64,000 nt of DNA from JANNBN01 sp031385545 (GCA_031385545.1 JANNBN010000130.1:1-64000); one strand, 5' to 3'; positions 9,180 through 18,356 are shown, numbered from the stretch's first letter. Numbers and translations: made by a program. Notes: generated from the sequence alone by a model not told the origin.

Positions 9180-9641
9180 TCAGCTTTGCTCGGCAGCGGC
9201 GAGGACCGCTTTGACGATGTTGTGGTAGCCCGTGCAGCGACAGAGGTTTCCTTCGAGGCCCAAACGGACCTCGGCCTCGGTCGGATGCGGGATTTCTTTC
9301 AGCAGCCCGGTTGCCGCCATCACCATGCCTGGGGTGCAGTAGCCGCACTGGAGCCCATGGTTCTGCCGGAATGCTTCTTGCATCGGGTGCAAGGTGCCGT
9401 CGGCCGCTGCCATGCCCTCGATAGTGGTGAGGGCGGCACCGTCGGCCTGGACGGCCAGAATGGTGCACGACTTGACCGACTCGCCATCGAGATGAATGGT
9501 GCACGCCCCGCACGAACTGGTGTCGCACCCCACGTTGGTACCGGTGAGACCACAGGACTCTCGGATGTATTGAACCAGCAGGGTTCGTGGCTCAACGTCG
9601 TGGCTTTGTGCCGCTCCGTTTATTTGCATCGAGACTTTCAC
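9180..9641 (-). CDS. coxS: CO-dehydrogenase-like [2Fe-2S] small subunit
   Basis: 153 aa from GTG at 9641. It has the plant-type cluster cysteines GCDTSSCGAC with a following C (ESVKSC), and the second-cluster motif QCGYCTPGM with CRCTGYHNI near the C-terminus. It ends 13 nt before coxL. The GTG was preferred to ATG 9629 because a GGAGG lies 4-5 nt upstream of the GTG, while the ATG would be 15 nt away. First gene of the operon, so the promoter should lie in 9642-9742. Confidence 0.93.
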   Translation of the reverse strand: MKVSMQINGAAQSHDVEPRTLLVQYIRESCGLTGTNVGCDTSSCGACTIHLDGESVKSCTILAVQADGAALTTIEGMAAADGTLHPMQEAFRQNHGLQCGYCTPGMVMAATGLLKEIPHPTEAEVRLGLEGNLCRCTGYHNIVKAVLAAAEQS

Positions 9642-9742
9642 GGGACCTCCACGTGGACGGAATTGGAACGCCTTCGTTCCTATCACACGAACCAATGACA
9701 GTGTCTGGGGTCACAACCGACTCGTTGCTATCGCTCAGACCG

Positions 9743-10774
9743 TCAGGGGAGCCCCGGCACGGGTACGGTCGACGAGGGAAGCGGCACCGCTGGACCGGGT
9801 ACCACCGACAGCGCCAGGAGCGCCTGTATCGCGGGCAGATCATCGCCGTACCCGTCCGTCTGGACAGTGACTGTTCGCCGGTCCGCCAGCCGCACAGAGA
9901 TCGAAAGACGACGCCGACGGTCAGGCCCTTTCAGTAAGAGCGCCGCACCTCGTCGTTCGAGCCACGAGCGATTCGCCCTGGTGACCACCCGCAGACCCTC
10001 GGCCTGCACGGCGAACTGCTCCAACCGCGCTGACACCTCTTGTGCGCTGAAGTCGATCGGCGCGGTGACGGCGATCGAGGCCCAGGTCGGCGCGCCCGGG
10101 TCAAGCTGGCGCTGCGGGACGAGGAATCGCCGATTGGGATCGCCGTCGAGACCGCGCAGAAACACGTTCCGCAATGCTGTCGGCACGTTCGGCGCTGCGG
10201 CAACGTCTGCGGGAGCGCTGAGCAGCAGCCACCCACGCGGGATACCGAAAGACACTCCGTCGACCGACGACGATCGTGTCAGAGCGATGTCTGCCGGGAC
10301 GAACTCCTTCGGGATGGTCGGAGCAGGCGGAAGCGAAAAATCGTCCGACTCCGGTGGCTCCGAGGAATCCGGGCTTGTTTCGGTCGAACCGTCGACAAGT
10401 GGCAGGAGGTCGGGCACCTGAGTCGTCGGAGCCTCTCCAACCGTGGGGTCATCCGGCTCCACGGCCCCTGCCGCGAAATCAATGGTTTCCACGAAGTCAT
10501 CGGCTGCGATCAGGCCGGGTTCACCAATCGTCGATGCCGGCTTCGTCGTCGCTGCCGACGGTTGCAGCAGTGGAGCGAACGGAACGGATGAGCCAACTGC
10601 CGTCGCGGACCCATCTTTCGAACAGCTCGAGGCAGCTACCCCGCACAGCAGTGCCAGCAGCGCCACCATCACCCGGGCGTATCCGGGCGCGCGCGAACGC
10701 GCCGGGTCACGGCACGGTCGAACGACCGGAGAAAACTGGGTCACGAGTGGCCTATCGGCAGTGCGCGACCACAT
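9743..10774 (-). CDS. Putative secreted lipoprotein, function unknown
   Basis: About 343 aa from the ATG at 10774; a GTG/ATG pair at 10672/10669 just before the hydrophobic core is also possible. The basic N-region (RSRAPGYARVM) and core (VALLALLCGVAASSC) resemble a lipoprotein signal with an imperfect lipobox, ASSC. Then comes a Pro/Ser/Thr/Asp-rich linker to about residue 160, followed by a ~170-residue folded part (SVDGVSFGIPRGWLLLSAP onward) that I do not recognise. It is the third gene after eno and ftsB; the gap to ftsB is 100 nt. An envelope role is inferred from the signal only. Confidence 0.6.
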   Translation of the reverse strand: MWSRTADRPLVTQFSPVVRPCRDPARSRAPGYARVMVALLALLCGVAASSCSKDGSATAVGSSVPFAPLLQPSAATTKPASTIGEPGLIAADDFVETIDFAAGAVEPDDPTVGEAPTTQVPDLLPLVDGSTETSPDSSEPPESDDFSLPPAPTIPKEFVPADIALTRSSSVDGVSFGIPRGWLLLSAPADVAAAPNVPTALRNVFLRGLDGDPNRRFLVPQRQLDPGAPTWASIAVTAPIDFSAQEVSARLEQFAVQAEGLRVVTRANRSWLERRGAALLLKGPDRRRRLSISVRLADRRTVTVQTDGYGDDLPAIQALLALSVVPGPAVPLPSSTVPVPGLP

Positions 10775-10874
10775 GTTGAGCACCAAAGCCGAACGTCACG
10801 TCGGACATGAGCCGCCGCTCAGGGCGTGGTTGCGCGTGGAAATGGGGCAGCCGCCACCATTTCGGTGCGGGTCT

Positions 10875-11390
10875 TCAGTCCCAGAAGACGACGAAATCCA
10901 CGATCCGGTTGCCCAGCCCACGCTGGGGTAACGGCTCCTGCTCGCCAGACGTCGCTGAGCCGACTCCGCCGGTGCGATCTCGGTCTTCGTTGTCCGGACG
11001 CAGCTCGGGGATGGCGTAGATCGTTGCGTCGTTCGGGGCCAGCCCGAACTCCTCACGAGCGATACGAGCAACTTCCTCGTCCGTCTTCAGCAGATCACGC
11101 TGTGCGCTCAACGCTGCGTTTTCGCGTTCCAACTGTGCCAAGCGTTCGGCGCTTTGCGCGTACGTGTCGTCTTGCAGCGCCCGGGTAGCGAAGGGCAGGA
11201 CACCGACGAGCCCGCCGATGATCACCACGACGAACGCAAGCAACAGGTGGCGCACGGGCCGTGTGAGGCCACGCCGGATCGACATACGCTGCGCACGCGG
11301 CCGATCAGAGCCTGTTCCAGCAGAGCCTGTTCCAGCAGAGCCGGTGCTGCGTGCGGTCTTCGCCGCGCGTTCGATCGTCGGAGCCGGCAT
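10875..11390 (-). CDS. ftsB: FtsB/DivIC-family septum formation initiator
   Basis: 171 aa. Disordered N-terminus with a GSAGTGSAGTGS repeat, one membrane segment (HLLLAFVVVIIGGLVGVLPF), then a periplasmic coiled coil (RLAQLERENAALSAQRDLL) and the conserved EEVARIAREEFGLAPNDA. FtsB/DivIC bridges FtsQ and FtsL in the divisome. Its ATG at 11390 overlaps the eno stop by one base (TGATG), so translation is coupled. Position after eno matches divIC after eno in Mycobacterium. The C-terminal tail is acidic and unconserved. Confidence 0.85.
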   Translation of the reverse strand: MPAPTIERAAKTARSTGSAGTGSAGTGSDRPRAQRMSIRRGLTRPVRHLLLAFVVVIIGGLVGVLPFATRALQDDTYAQSAERLAQLERENAALSAQRDLLKTDEEVARIAREEFGLAPNDATIYAIPELRPDNEDRDRTGGVGSATSGEQEPLPQRGLGNRIVDFVVFWD

Positions 11391-12676
11391 CAACGAGTTC
11401 CGCGTGGGGCCAGGCCGCTGCGACCCCAGAAGGCCGCCGCATCGCCCAACTCTTCTTCGATGCGGAGCAACTGGTTGTACTTGGCCACCCGATCCGAGCG
11501 CGCTGGTGCACCGGTCTTGATCTGGCCGCAATTGGTGGCCACAGCCAGGTCGGCGATCGTGGCATCTTCAGTTTCGCCCGAGCGGTGCGACATCACCGCG
11601 GTGTACCCGTTGCGAGTGGCCAGGCCGACCGCATCGAGCGTCTCGGTGAGGCTGCCGATCTGGTTCACCTTGATGAGGATCGAGTTCGCCACGCCGCGGT
11701 CGATGCCCATCTGGAGCCGCTCAGAGTTGGTGACGAACAGGTCATCACCCACCAGCTGGATCTTGGACCCGACCTTCTGCGTGAGTGTGGCCCAACCGTC
11801 CCAATCGTTCTCGGCCATGCCGTCCTCGATGGACACGATCGGATAGCGCGCAGCGAGGTCGGTCCAGTAGTCGGCCAGCTCAAGTGACGTGAGCGTGCGG
11901 CCTTCGCCTTCGAGAACGTACTTGCCGTCCTTCCAGAGTTCGCTGACAGCAGGGTCGAGCGCGATGGCGATCTGTTCGCCCGGTTTGTAACCAGCACGCT
12001 CGATCGCCTCCACCAGCAACTTCACAGCGTCTTCGTTCTTCGCAAGGTTGGGGGCGAAGCCGCCCTCGTCGCCGACCGCTGTCGACAGCTTGCGGTCATG
12101 GAGAATCTTCTTCAGCGTGTGGTAGGTCTCGACACCCCAGCGCAGCGCTTCGGAGAACGACGCAGCGCCGACCGGCATGACCATGAACTCCTGGAAGTCG
12201 ATGGTGTTGTCCGCGTGGGCACCGCCGTTGAGCACGTTGAGCATTGGCACCGGCAACACGTGTGCGTTGGGTCCACCGACGTAGCGGTACAGGGGCAGGC
12301 CACACTCTTCGGCGGCCGCCTTTGCGATCGCCATCGATGCACCTAGAATGGCATTCGCGCCCAGCCTGGCCTTGTTGGGAGTTCCGTCGGCGTCCGTCAT
12401 CGCCCAGTCGACTTCGCGCTGGTCAAGACCCTCGCGTCCGACAAGCAGGTCGCGCAGCACACCGTTGACGTTGCCGACCGCCTTCTGGACGCCCTTGCCC
12501 ATGAACCGGGTACCGCCGTCGCGCAGCTCGACCGCTTCATGCTCGCCGGTGGATGCGCCGCTTGGCACCATGGCGCGGCCGGTAGCGCCGCTTTCCAGCA
12601 GAACCTCAACCTCGACCGTGGGGTTACCACGGGAATCCAGGACTTCACGGCCAACTACTTCTTCGATTGCACTCAT
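11390..12676 (-). CDS. eno: Enolase
   Basis: 428 aa, usual length. 2-phosphoglycerate dehydratase of glycolysis. Visible family features: N-terminal EVLDSRGNPTVEVEV, PSGASTGEHEAVELRDG loop, Mg-binding SIEDGMAENDW and GDDLFVTN, catalytic Lys in ILIKVNQIGSLTE, and SHRSGETED loop. The ATG at 12676 has a GAGGGG ribosome binding site. First gene of the eno-ftsB-lipoprotein unit; divergent from the molybdopterin oxidoreductase at 12845. Confidence 0.98.
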   Translation of the reverse strand: MSAIEEVVGREVLDSRGNPTVEVEVLLESGATGRAMVPSGASTGEHEAVELRDGGTRFMGKGVQKAVGNVNGVLRDLLVGREGLDQREVDWAMTDADGTPNKARLGANAILGASMAIAKAAAEECGLPLYRYVGGPNAHVLPVPMLNVLNGGAHADNTIDFQEFMVMPVGAASFSEALRWGVETYHTLKKILHDRKLSTAVGDEGGFAPNLAKNEDAVKLLVEAIERAGYKPGEQIAIALDPAVSELWKDGKYVLEGEGRTLTSLELADYWTDLAARYPIVSIEDGMAENDWDGWATLTQKVGSKIQLVGDDLFVTNSERLQMGIDRGVANSILIKVNQIGSLTETLDAVGLATRNGYTAVMSHRSGETEDATIADLAVATNCGQIKTGAPARSDRVAKYNQLLRIEEELGDAAAFWGRSGLAPRGTR

Positions 12677-12844
12677 GTTGCAAATCCCCTCGCGGAACTG
12701 GGTTGAGCCGACAGCCTAGGCCGACAGCATGCCCGGGCGGTGCCAACCGGGCGCACAGATTCCTAAGCGTACGTATGTTCGAAAAGAACCGGGCGCGGAG
12801 CAAACTCCGGGCGGCCCTGGTGTGACATTCGGTACGCTTCGCCG

Positions 12845-14905
12845 ATGAAGACCGTCAATGGAACCTGCCACCACGACTGCCCGGACTCGTGTGGCTGGGT
12901 TGTGACAGTGGACGACCAGCAGCCGAGCCCGGTTGCGGTGAAGATGCGAGGCAATCCGGATCACCCGTTCTCTCAGGGTGAGTTGTGCCCGAAGGTCAAT
13001 CGGTTCCTCGACCGCGTCTACAACCCGGACCGGATCCTCACCCCGCTCCGACGCACCGGGCCGAAAGGCAGCCGGTCGTTCGAACCCATCAGCTGGGGGC
13101 GAGCTCTCAGCGAAATCGCCGCACGTTGGACGGACACGATTGCGCGGTCAGGTTCCGAGTCCATCATGGGCTTGTGGGATGCGGGTAACCAGAGCCTCAT
13201 CTCTATGCACGCACACGAACGGTTCTTGGCTTCGCTGGGCGCGTCACGCATGGTGGACAATGTGTGCGGACAGGCGGCTGGCATCGGCTGGGCGGCCACA
13301 TATGGCACCGGCGAAGGGGCGGACCCGATGTCTGTCCGGCACGCGAAGTGCATTGTGCTGTGGGGCACCAACACGAAGATGACCAACCGGCACCTGTGGT
13401 CCTTCATCGAAGAAGCTCGTTCCAACGGCGCAACCGTCATTTGCATTGACCCCCTTCGCACCATCACGGCGAGCGAGGCCGATCTCTTCGTACAACCACT
13501 GCCCGGTACCGACATCGCATTGATGCTCGGCCTCATTCATCTCTGGGTACGAGACGGCAGGGTCGACCACGACTATGTGGCTCAGCACGCGAACGGTTTC
13601 GACGAGCTTGCCGCCGAGGCCGCGCTATGGCATCCCGCCCGCGTTGCCGACACGTGCGGCATCACGCATGACGAGGTCGAACACCTTGCGACCGTCATCG
13701 CCGACGCGCCACCCGCCCACTTTCGCAGCCTCATCGGTGCCGAACACCGCGAACAGGGAGCGCAGTTCTATCGGCTTCTCACGGCCCTGCCCGTGCTGCT
13801 TGGGTCATGGCGATTACCTGGCGGCGGCGCGTCGCGCAGCGTTGGCGTGTTCACTCGCGCCATAGCGGAGACCGTCGGCCTCGACCAGCCCTCACAACGA
13901 GTCGCACGGTCGTTGTCCATGGTGCACATGGGGCGCTGGCTCACGGACACCGCTCTTGCACCGCGCGTCGAGGCTCTGCTGATCTGGAACTTCAATCCGC
14001 TGGTATCTCTGCCCAACGCCGAACTCATCCGAGCCGGGCTGTCACGTGACGATTTGTTCACGGTCGTGCACGAACAGTTCCTCACGGACACCGCATCGTA
14101 TGCAGACATAGTGCTTCCGGCAACCACGCAGATCGAAGCCACCGACGTGGTCCAGTCATGGGGCAGCTTCCATGTGAACTGGAACCAGGCAGCTATCGCC
14201 CCGCTCGGAGAATCTGTCTCCAACAGCGAATTGTTCCGACGCTTGGCCGGCGCCATGGGTTTCACCGACCCTGCACTCTTCCTTTCCGACGAAGAATTCC
14301 TGTGTCGTTCCCTCACCGGGTCACACCCCAGGGCGCAGGGAATCACCCCGGACGCACTCCGCGATGCCGGCACGCTGCGTCTGACTGTGGACGATGAATA
14401 CATGCCACACGCACATGGAGGCTTCGGCACCATCGATGGCAAAGCAATGCTCTCGTCACCAGCCATGGCATCCCAGGGTTTGGGCTCTGTCGTGGCCTAT
14501 CAGGCATCCACTGAAGGACCGAGCAGCGCCACCGCATTCCCGCTGTCACTTATGACCCCGAAGATCCACACCCGGTTCCTCAACGGATCATATGCACACT
14601 TACCCTCTCACGGCGGCCGCGAAACCGGTCCGTGGGTGGAGCTCAGCCCGGCCGACGCTGCCGACCGAGGAATCCAGGCCGGCGAGACCGTCGAAGTCTT
14701 CAACGACCGTGCGGTGCTGCGTCTCACCGCCCGAATCGGCGACGTGGTCCGAGACGGATTGGTCGCCGTCCCATGGGGCTGGCACGCTGCAGCGCACCCC
14801 GACGGCCGCACCGTCAACGCACTCACCAACGACGCACCCACGACGTTCGGCGGCGGCGTGGCCTACAGCGACACCATGGTCGAGGTTCGCCGCCTGAGCT
14901 CCTGA
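12845..14905 (+). CDS. Molybdopterin oxidoreductase (DMSO reductase superfamily), substrate unknown
   Basis: 686 aa. The N-terminal 4Fe-4S site reads CHHDCPDSC (residues 8-16) with a fourth Cys in GELCPK near 48, i.e. C-x3-C-x3-C spacing. NMVDNVCGQAAG-like Cys (SRMVDNVCGQAAGIGW) near 141 is a candidate Mo ligand. The pterin-binding C-terminal domain (TRFLNGSYAHLP, then VEVFNDRAVLRL) is complete. No Tat signal, so cytoplasmic. It stands alone without obvious partner subunits. A TACGCT at 12833-12838, 6 nt before the ATG, suggests a leaderless transcript. Confidence 0.85.
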   Translation: MKTVNGTCHHDCPDSCGWVVTVDDQQPSPVAVKMRGNPDHPFSQGELCPKVNRFLDRVYNPDRILTPLRRTGPKGSRSFEPISWGRALSEIAARWTDTIARSGSESIMGLWDAGNQSLISMHAHERFLASLGASRMVDNVCGQAAGIGWAATYGTGEGADPMSVRHAKCIVLWGTNTKMTNRHLWSFIEEARSNGATVICIDPLRTITASEADLFVQPLPGTDIALMLGLIHLWVRDGRVDHDYVAQHANGFDELAAEAALWHPARVADTCGITHDEVEHLATVIADAPPAHFRSLIGAEHREQGAQFYRLLTALPVLLGSWRLPGGGASRSVGVFTRAIAETVGLDQPSQRVARSLSMVHMGRWLTDTALAPRVEALLIWNFNPLVSLPNAELIRAGLSRDDLFTVVHEQFLTDTASYADIVLPATTQIEATDVVQSWGSFHVNWNQAAIAPLGESVSNSELFRRLAGAMGFTDPALFLSDEEFLCRSLTGSHPRAQGITPDALRDAGTLRLTVDDEYMPHAHGGFGTIDGKAMLSSPAMASQGLGSVVAYQASTEGPSSATAFPLSLMTPKIHTRFLNGSYAHLPSHGGRETGPWVELSPADAADRGIQAGETVEVFNDRAVLRLTARIGDVVRDGLVAVPWGWHAAAHPDGRTVNALTNDAPTTFGGGVAYSDTMVEVRRLSS

Positions 14906-14948
14906 AGGCAACTCACGCTAAAGACCCATACATTCGGCCAGCACGTGC

Positions 14949-14979
14949 TTGACCCTCACACAATGTGAGGGCGTACAAC
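14949..14979 (+). promoter_or_regulatory. MerR-type promoter with palindromic operator in a 19-bp spacer
   Basis: TTGACC (14949-14954) and TACAAC (14974-14979) are separated by 19 bp, the overlong spacing typical of MerR-controlled promoters. The spacer carries the perfect palindrome ccctcaca-caa-tgtgaggg at 14953-14971. MerR regulators untwist such spacers on effector binding. The gene controlled is the merR-like gene itself at 15027. Confidence 0.75.
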
Positions 14980-14985
14980 GGGTGC

Positions 14986-15030
14986 ATGCTTCCGCCCTAC
15001 GACCTCGGCCAACTGGCTCACGCGTCATGA
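14986..15030 (+). CDS. Possible leaderless 14-aa upstream ORF coupled to merR
   Basis: ATG at 14986 lies where transcription from the TACAAC element should start. It encodes MLPPYDLGQLAHAS and stops at TGA 15028-15030, overlapping the merR ATG (15027) as ATGA. No ribosome binding site precedes merR itself, so coupling could feed ribosomes to it. Purely sequence-based. Confidence 0.35.
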   Translation: MLPPYDLGQLAHAS

Positions 15031-15881
15031 TGAACGTTGTGTTCAGCATTGGTGATCTGGCTCGCCTCGGTGGGGTGTCGGTGCGCATGTTGCGCCACTA
15101 CGACGAGATCGGCTTGCTGCGACCGCAGCGAGTGGATCCGAGGACCTTGTACCGGTCATATGGGACCGAGGACCTCAATCGCTTGCGACGCATCGTGACG
15201 TTTCGCGAACTTGGCTTCCTACTCCCCGAGATCGGCGCGCTGCTCGAAGAGTCGATCGACACGGCGGGAATGAGAGGAATGCTCCGCATCAGGCGGGCCC
15301 AAATCGCGGAAGAGATCGAACTGCATGAGCAACGGCTGCGGCGCATCGAGCAACTCATTGCGACCATCGAACAGGAGTCAACTACGCCAACCATCCTTGC
15401 CGACTCGGCCGTCCAGCGCCGAGTCCTTCCATCAGTCACCGTCGCACTGTGCTCGGACGTCGCCACCGGATTCGGCGCTGCGATAGGTCCGGTCCTGTCG
15501 CCGCTCTTTCCTCAGGTTTTTGCGGCGCTCGGAGCCGCCGGCGTTGAGTGCATTGCGCCCCCGCTGTCGCTCTACGATGAGCGATCCGACGGAGCGATCA
15601 CGGTGTCTGCTGCGGCACCAATCTCACCGGATGCCGTGATCTTGTTGGCCGAGTCACGCGCAGTCGAGGTGCGGGTGCTCCCTGAAATCGACGCCATCAC
15701 GACCATGCATGTCGGTTCAGTCGCGACCATCGAGGGCAGCTACCAGGCCCTGTTGAGCTGGATCAGCGACCACGGACTGCAAACCGTCGGCTACAGCCGG
15801 GAGGTCAACCTTGCTTGCCCCGACGACCCCGATGGCTGGGTGACGGAGATTCAATTCGAAGTTCGATCCGCCGATGCATGA
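15027..15881 (+). CDS. MerR-family regulator with GyrI-like effector-binding domain
   Basis: 284 aa. N-terminal winged helix FSIGDLARLGGVSVRMLRHY with the following DEIGLLRPQR wing, a linker coiled coil (EEIELHEQRLRRIEQLIATI), then a C-terminal ~150-residue GyrI/SRPBCC-like ligand-binding domain (VQRRVLPSVTVAL through WVTEIQFEV). This matches the BmrR/TipA class that senses small hydrophobic or cationic compounds. ATG 15027 (or 15030) was chosen because the fold begins there. The promoter at 14949 implies autoregulation. It converges on mazG with 13 nt between stops. Confidence 0.9.
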   Translation: MMNVVFSIGDLARLGGVSVRMLRHYDEIGLLRPQRVDPRTLYRSYGTEDLNRLRRIVTFRELGFLLPEIGALLEESIDTAGMRGMLRIRRAQIAEEIELHEQRLRRIEQLIATIEQESTTPTILADSAVQRRVLPSVTVALCSDVATGFGAAIGPVLSPLFPQVFAALGAAGVECIAPPLSLYDERSDGAITVSAAAPISPDAVILLAESRAVEVRVLPEIDAITTMHVGSVATIEGSYQALLSWISDHGLQTVGYSREVNLACPDDPDGWVTEIQFEVRSADA

Positions 15882-15894
15882 CGGTGCACCGCAC

Positions 15895-17286
15895 TTAGGC
15901 TGAGCGCCGAACGTGGTCCCGAAGCCGAGCGGCGGCCAGCCGTAGTTCGGTCTCGGGATCGAGGCCCATCTTGCGGACGGCGGCGACCACGGCCAGCAGA
16001 TACTCGCCCACCTGATCTTCGGGGATTGCTGGAATTCCTGCTGGTTGCACGGGTTGACCTGCAGCATTCGCACGCTTGGCCACCTTGGCGGCGTACGTGA
16101 GCGCGGGGAGTGATTCGGTGAGACCGGCCATCGGGTCGTGATCGCCCGACGCCGCGGCTGCATCGCCACGTTCCTCGCCCTTGATCCGCTCCCAATTGCG
16201 CACCACCTCGTCGGCATCGGCAACGGCCAAACCCGCAAACACGTGCGGGTGACGACGGACCAACTTATCGCTGAGCACCCTGGCCACATCGGCCAGCGCG
16301 AACCGGCCCTCTTCCTCGCCAAGGCACGCATGAAAGACGGTCTGGAACAGCACATCACCCAGTTCTTCAACGAGGTGATCGGTGTCAGCATCGGTCGCCC
16401 CGGGCGACGAATCGGCATCGATCGCCTCGATCAGCTCATACGCCTCTTCCACCACGTACGGGGCCAACGACCGATGCGTCTGCTCGCTGTCCCACGGGCA
16501 GCGTGCACGTAAGTCGGCCATCACCTGCACCAGCCGAGCCATCTCGGTGCGCAACGGCGACGGCATGTGGTGGATCCACAGCGACGTGAGGTGGTCTGGC
16601 TCGATCACGCGGTCGAGGTCGTCCCATGGAATCGTGACGATGGACTCGTCGGGCAAGCCGAGCCGTTGCAGAACCACCACCGTGTCGGGCGGGTCGACGG
16701 GTGTGCACTTGATGTCGGACAGCACCGCGAGCGAATGACACTGCGAGACGAGCAACGGCCCAACTTCGCCTTCGGTGTCCTGCGCGAACCGGAGGCCGTC
16801 GACAATGCGCACACCGCGCCCGATGGGTTGCTCCACCTCGGGTTCAACTCCGATCCCTCCGTTCACCGCTCGGCCGCGCCCTGCGTTGAGCGGGTCGATC
16901 CGCAGTCGCGCCCACGTGAGGTCGAGGAACGAGAGGGCGGCCACGATGGTCACATCGATATTCGGGTTGGCCAGCAACAACTCGACGGTGTGCTCGGCAA
17001 CCATCGGCGACCCAGGGACCGCGTACAGCACCGGTTGTGGGAACGATTCGTGTGCGGCCTGCACCACCGCGTCGACGATTGCGGCATATACCGCCTCGAA
17101 CGACGGAAGGGTTTCGTACAGGTGGTCGAAGCTTTTGGCCCCGTCGACAACACCGGCCGACGGATGACGGCTGGTACGCAGCAGGCGGACCGGGCACGCC
17201 GCGATTGCATCGAGCGTGCCGGTGGTGAGCAGGTCAGGGCCGCCGGGGCCGAGGCCGACGACGATGACCGAGGGCCGCCGGCCCAT
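15895..17286 (-). CDS. mazG: MazG nucleoside triphosphate pyrophosphohydrolase with N-terminal methylase-like domain
   Basis: 463 aa. Residues 1 to about 215 form a tetrapyrrole-methylase-like domain (VIVVGLGPGGPDLLT, YAVPGSPMVAEHT). The MazG domain follows: CPWDSEQTHRSL, then EEAYELIEAI and EELGDVLFQTVFHA with the Mg-binding acids. Some actinobacterial MazG proteins have this YabN-like two-domain form. It hydrolyses NTPs/dNTPs to NMPs and cleans the nucleotide pool. ATG 17286 overlaps the stop of the upstream ppiC gene (TGATG). Confidence 0.93.
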   Translation of the reverse strand: MGRRPSVIVVGLGPGGPDLLTTGTLDAIAACPVRLLRTSRHPSAGVVDGAKSFDHLYETLPSFEAVYAAIVDAVVQAAHESFPQPVLYAVPGSPMVAEHTVELLLANPNIDVTIVAALSFLDLTWARLRIDPLNAGRGRAVNGGIGVEPEVEQPIGRGVRIVDGLRFAQDTEGEVGPLLVSQCHSLAVLSDIKCTPVDPPDTVVVLQRLGLPDESIVTIPWDDLDRVIEPDHLTSLWIHHMPSPLRTEMARLVQVMADLRARCPWDSEQTHRSLAPYVVEEAYELIEAIDADSSPGATDADTDHLVEELGDVLFQTVFHACLGEEEGRFALADVARVLSDKLVRRHPHVFAGLAVADADEVVRNWERIKGEERGDAAAASGDHDPMAGLTESLPALTYAAKVAKRANAAGQPVQPAGIPAIPEDQVGEYLLAVVAAVRKMGLDPETELRLAAARLRDHVRRSA

Positions 17287-18338
17287 CAGCTCTGCGGGAG
17301 AAGACCCGCGACGGTGGTGGTGGCTACGCCCGGCGTGGGACGCACGTCGATCTGCGGAATGCCACCGGTGGAGTTGAGCACGGCGTACTTGGGGTTGATC
17401 ACGGTGCCCGCTGCTTTTGCTCGCGTCACCAGAGCGGTACGAACCTCTTCCACACCGGCCTGCTGCACGGCCTGCTTGGCCTGCGCCTCGGTCTCAGCAC
17501 CCCATTTGGCTGTGTCTCGCTTGGACACGAGGATGAGGTGATAGCCGAAGTCGGACTTCACCGGCTGGGTGACCTCGTCGATCTTCGCTGCCGCTGCGGC
17601 CGTGGAGAACTCCGCGACGTAGGTGGACAACGGCTGGCAGCCAAGGTCGCCACCGGAGTCTTTGCTGCCAGGATCGGTGCTGACCGCTGCGGCAACCTTG
17701 TCGAACGTTTCGCCGCCGGTGATTCGGGACCGTGCGGTCTTCGCCTCGGCCTCGGTCGCCACCAGGATGTGCTTCACGCACGCCGTGGTGAACTTGTCAG
17801 GGTTCTTGTCGAAGTACGCCTTGGGGTCACCGCCGGCATCAAGCAGCAGGGCCTCGATATAGCGCTGCGTAAGCACCTGCGTATCGCGGTACTTCGCGGG
17901 GTAGGCGTTGAGCGTCTCCTCGCCACCAGGCGTACCTTGGGCCAGGTTCTGCGTGAACGTTGCGGTCATCTCGGCCGGTTTGAGCTTGCGACCCTTTGCC
18001 TCTTCTTGGATCAACGCGTTGAAGTAGCGGTTCTGCAGCACGTAGGCGACCAACTCGGGCGAGTACTTCTTGCCGATGTTGGCGTCCTTCTGCGTGGTCG
18101 TCTTCCAACCGGCCGTGAACGATGGGATGTCGGACACCATCTTCAGCTCGGCTTCGAGTTCGGAGGCTGACATCGGCGCCAACTTGCCGGAGATCACGGC
18201 CTGGCTGGAGCCGGAAGACGAACCACAGGCGCTGAGCAACCCAGCCAGTGCAATCGCAATCGGCGCGACGATGGCAAGCGGAGCGACGGTGAAGCCCGAT
18301 CGGCGGAGGCGAGTAGAGGCGGTCAGACGGAGGCGCAC
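17286..18338 (-). CDS. PpiC/parvulin-type peptidyl-prolyl isomerase lipoprotein
   Basis: 350 aa. Lipoprotein signal with lipobox LLSAC near residue 38 followed by GSSSGSS. A SurA_N-like region precedes a parvulin domain (VKHILVATEAEAKTARSRI near 190, GGDLGCQPLSTYVAEF, GYHLILVSKRD). Likely a membrane-anchored foldase for secreted proteins. It sits between mfd (18 nt away) and mazG, the place held by other envelope genes in related actinobacteria. Confidence 0.88.
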   Translation of the reverse strand: MRLRLTASTRLRRSGFTVAPLAIVAPIAIALAGLLSACGSSSGSSQAVISGKLAPMSASELEAELKMVSDIPSFTAGWKTTTQKDANIGKKYSPELVAYVLQNRYFNALIQEEAKGRKLKPAEMTATFTQNLAQGTPGGEETLNAYPAKYRDTQVLTQRYIEALLLDAGGDPKAYFDKNPDKFTTACVKHILVATEAEAKTARSRITGGETFDKVAAAVSTDPGSKDSGGDLGCQPLSTYVAEFSTAAAAAKIDEVTQPVKSDFGYHLILVSKRDTAKWGAETEAQAKQAVQQAGVEEVRTALVTRAKAAGTVINPKYAVLNSTGGIPQIDVRPTPGVATTTVAGLLPQS

Positions 18339-18356
18339 GGGAGTCGAGCCTACCCG

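Noticed and set aside
4054..9641. Methanol dehydrogenase accessory or form I CO dehydrogenase
   Set aside because: The ATPase and VWA genes sit with a xanthine oxidase-family enzyme, and the large subunit has the form II loop AYRGAGR.
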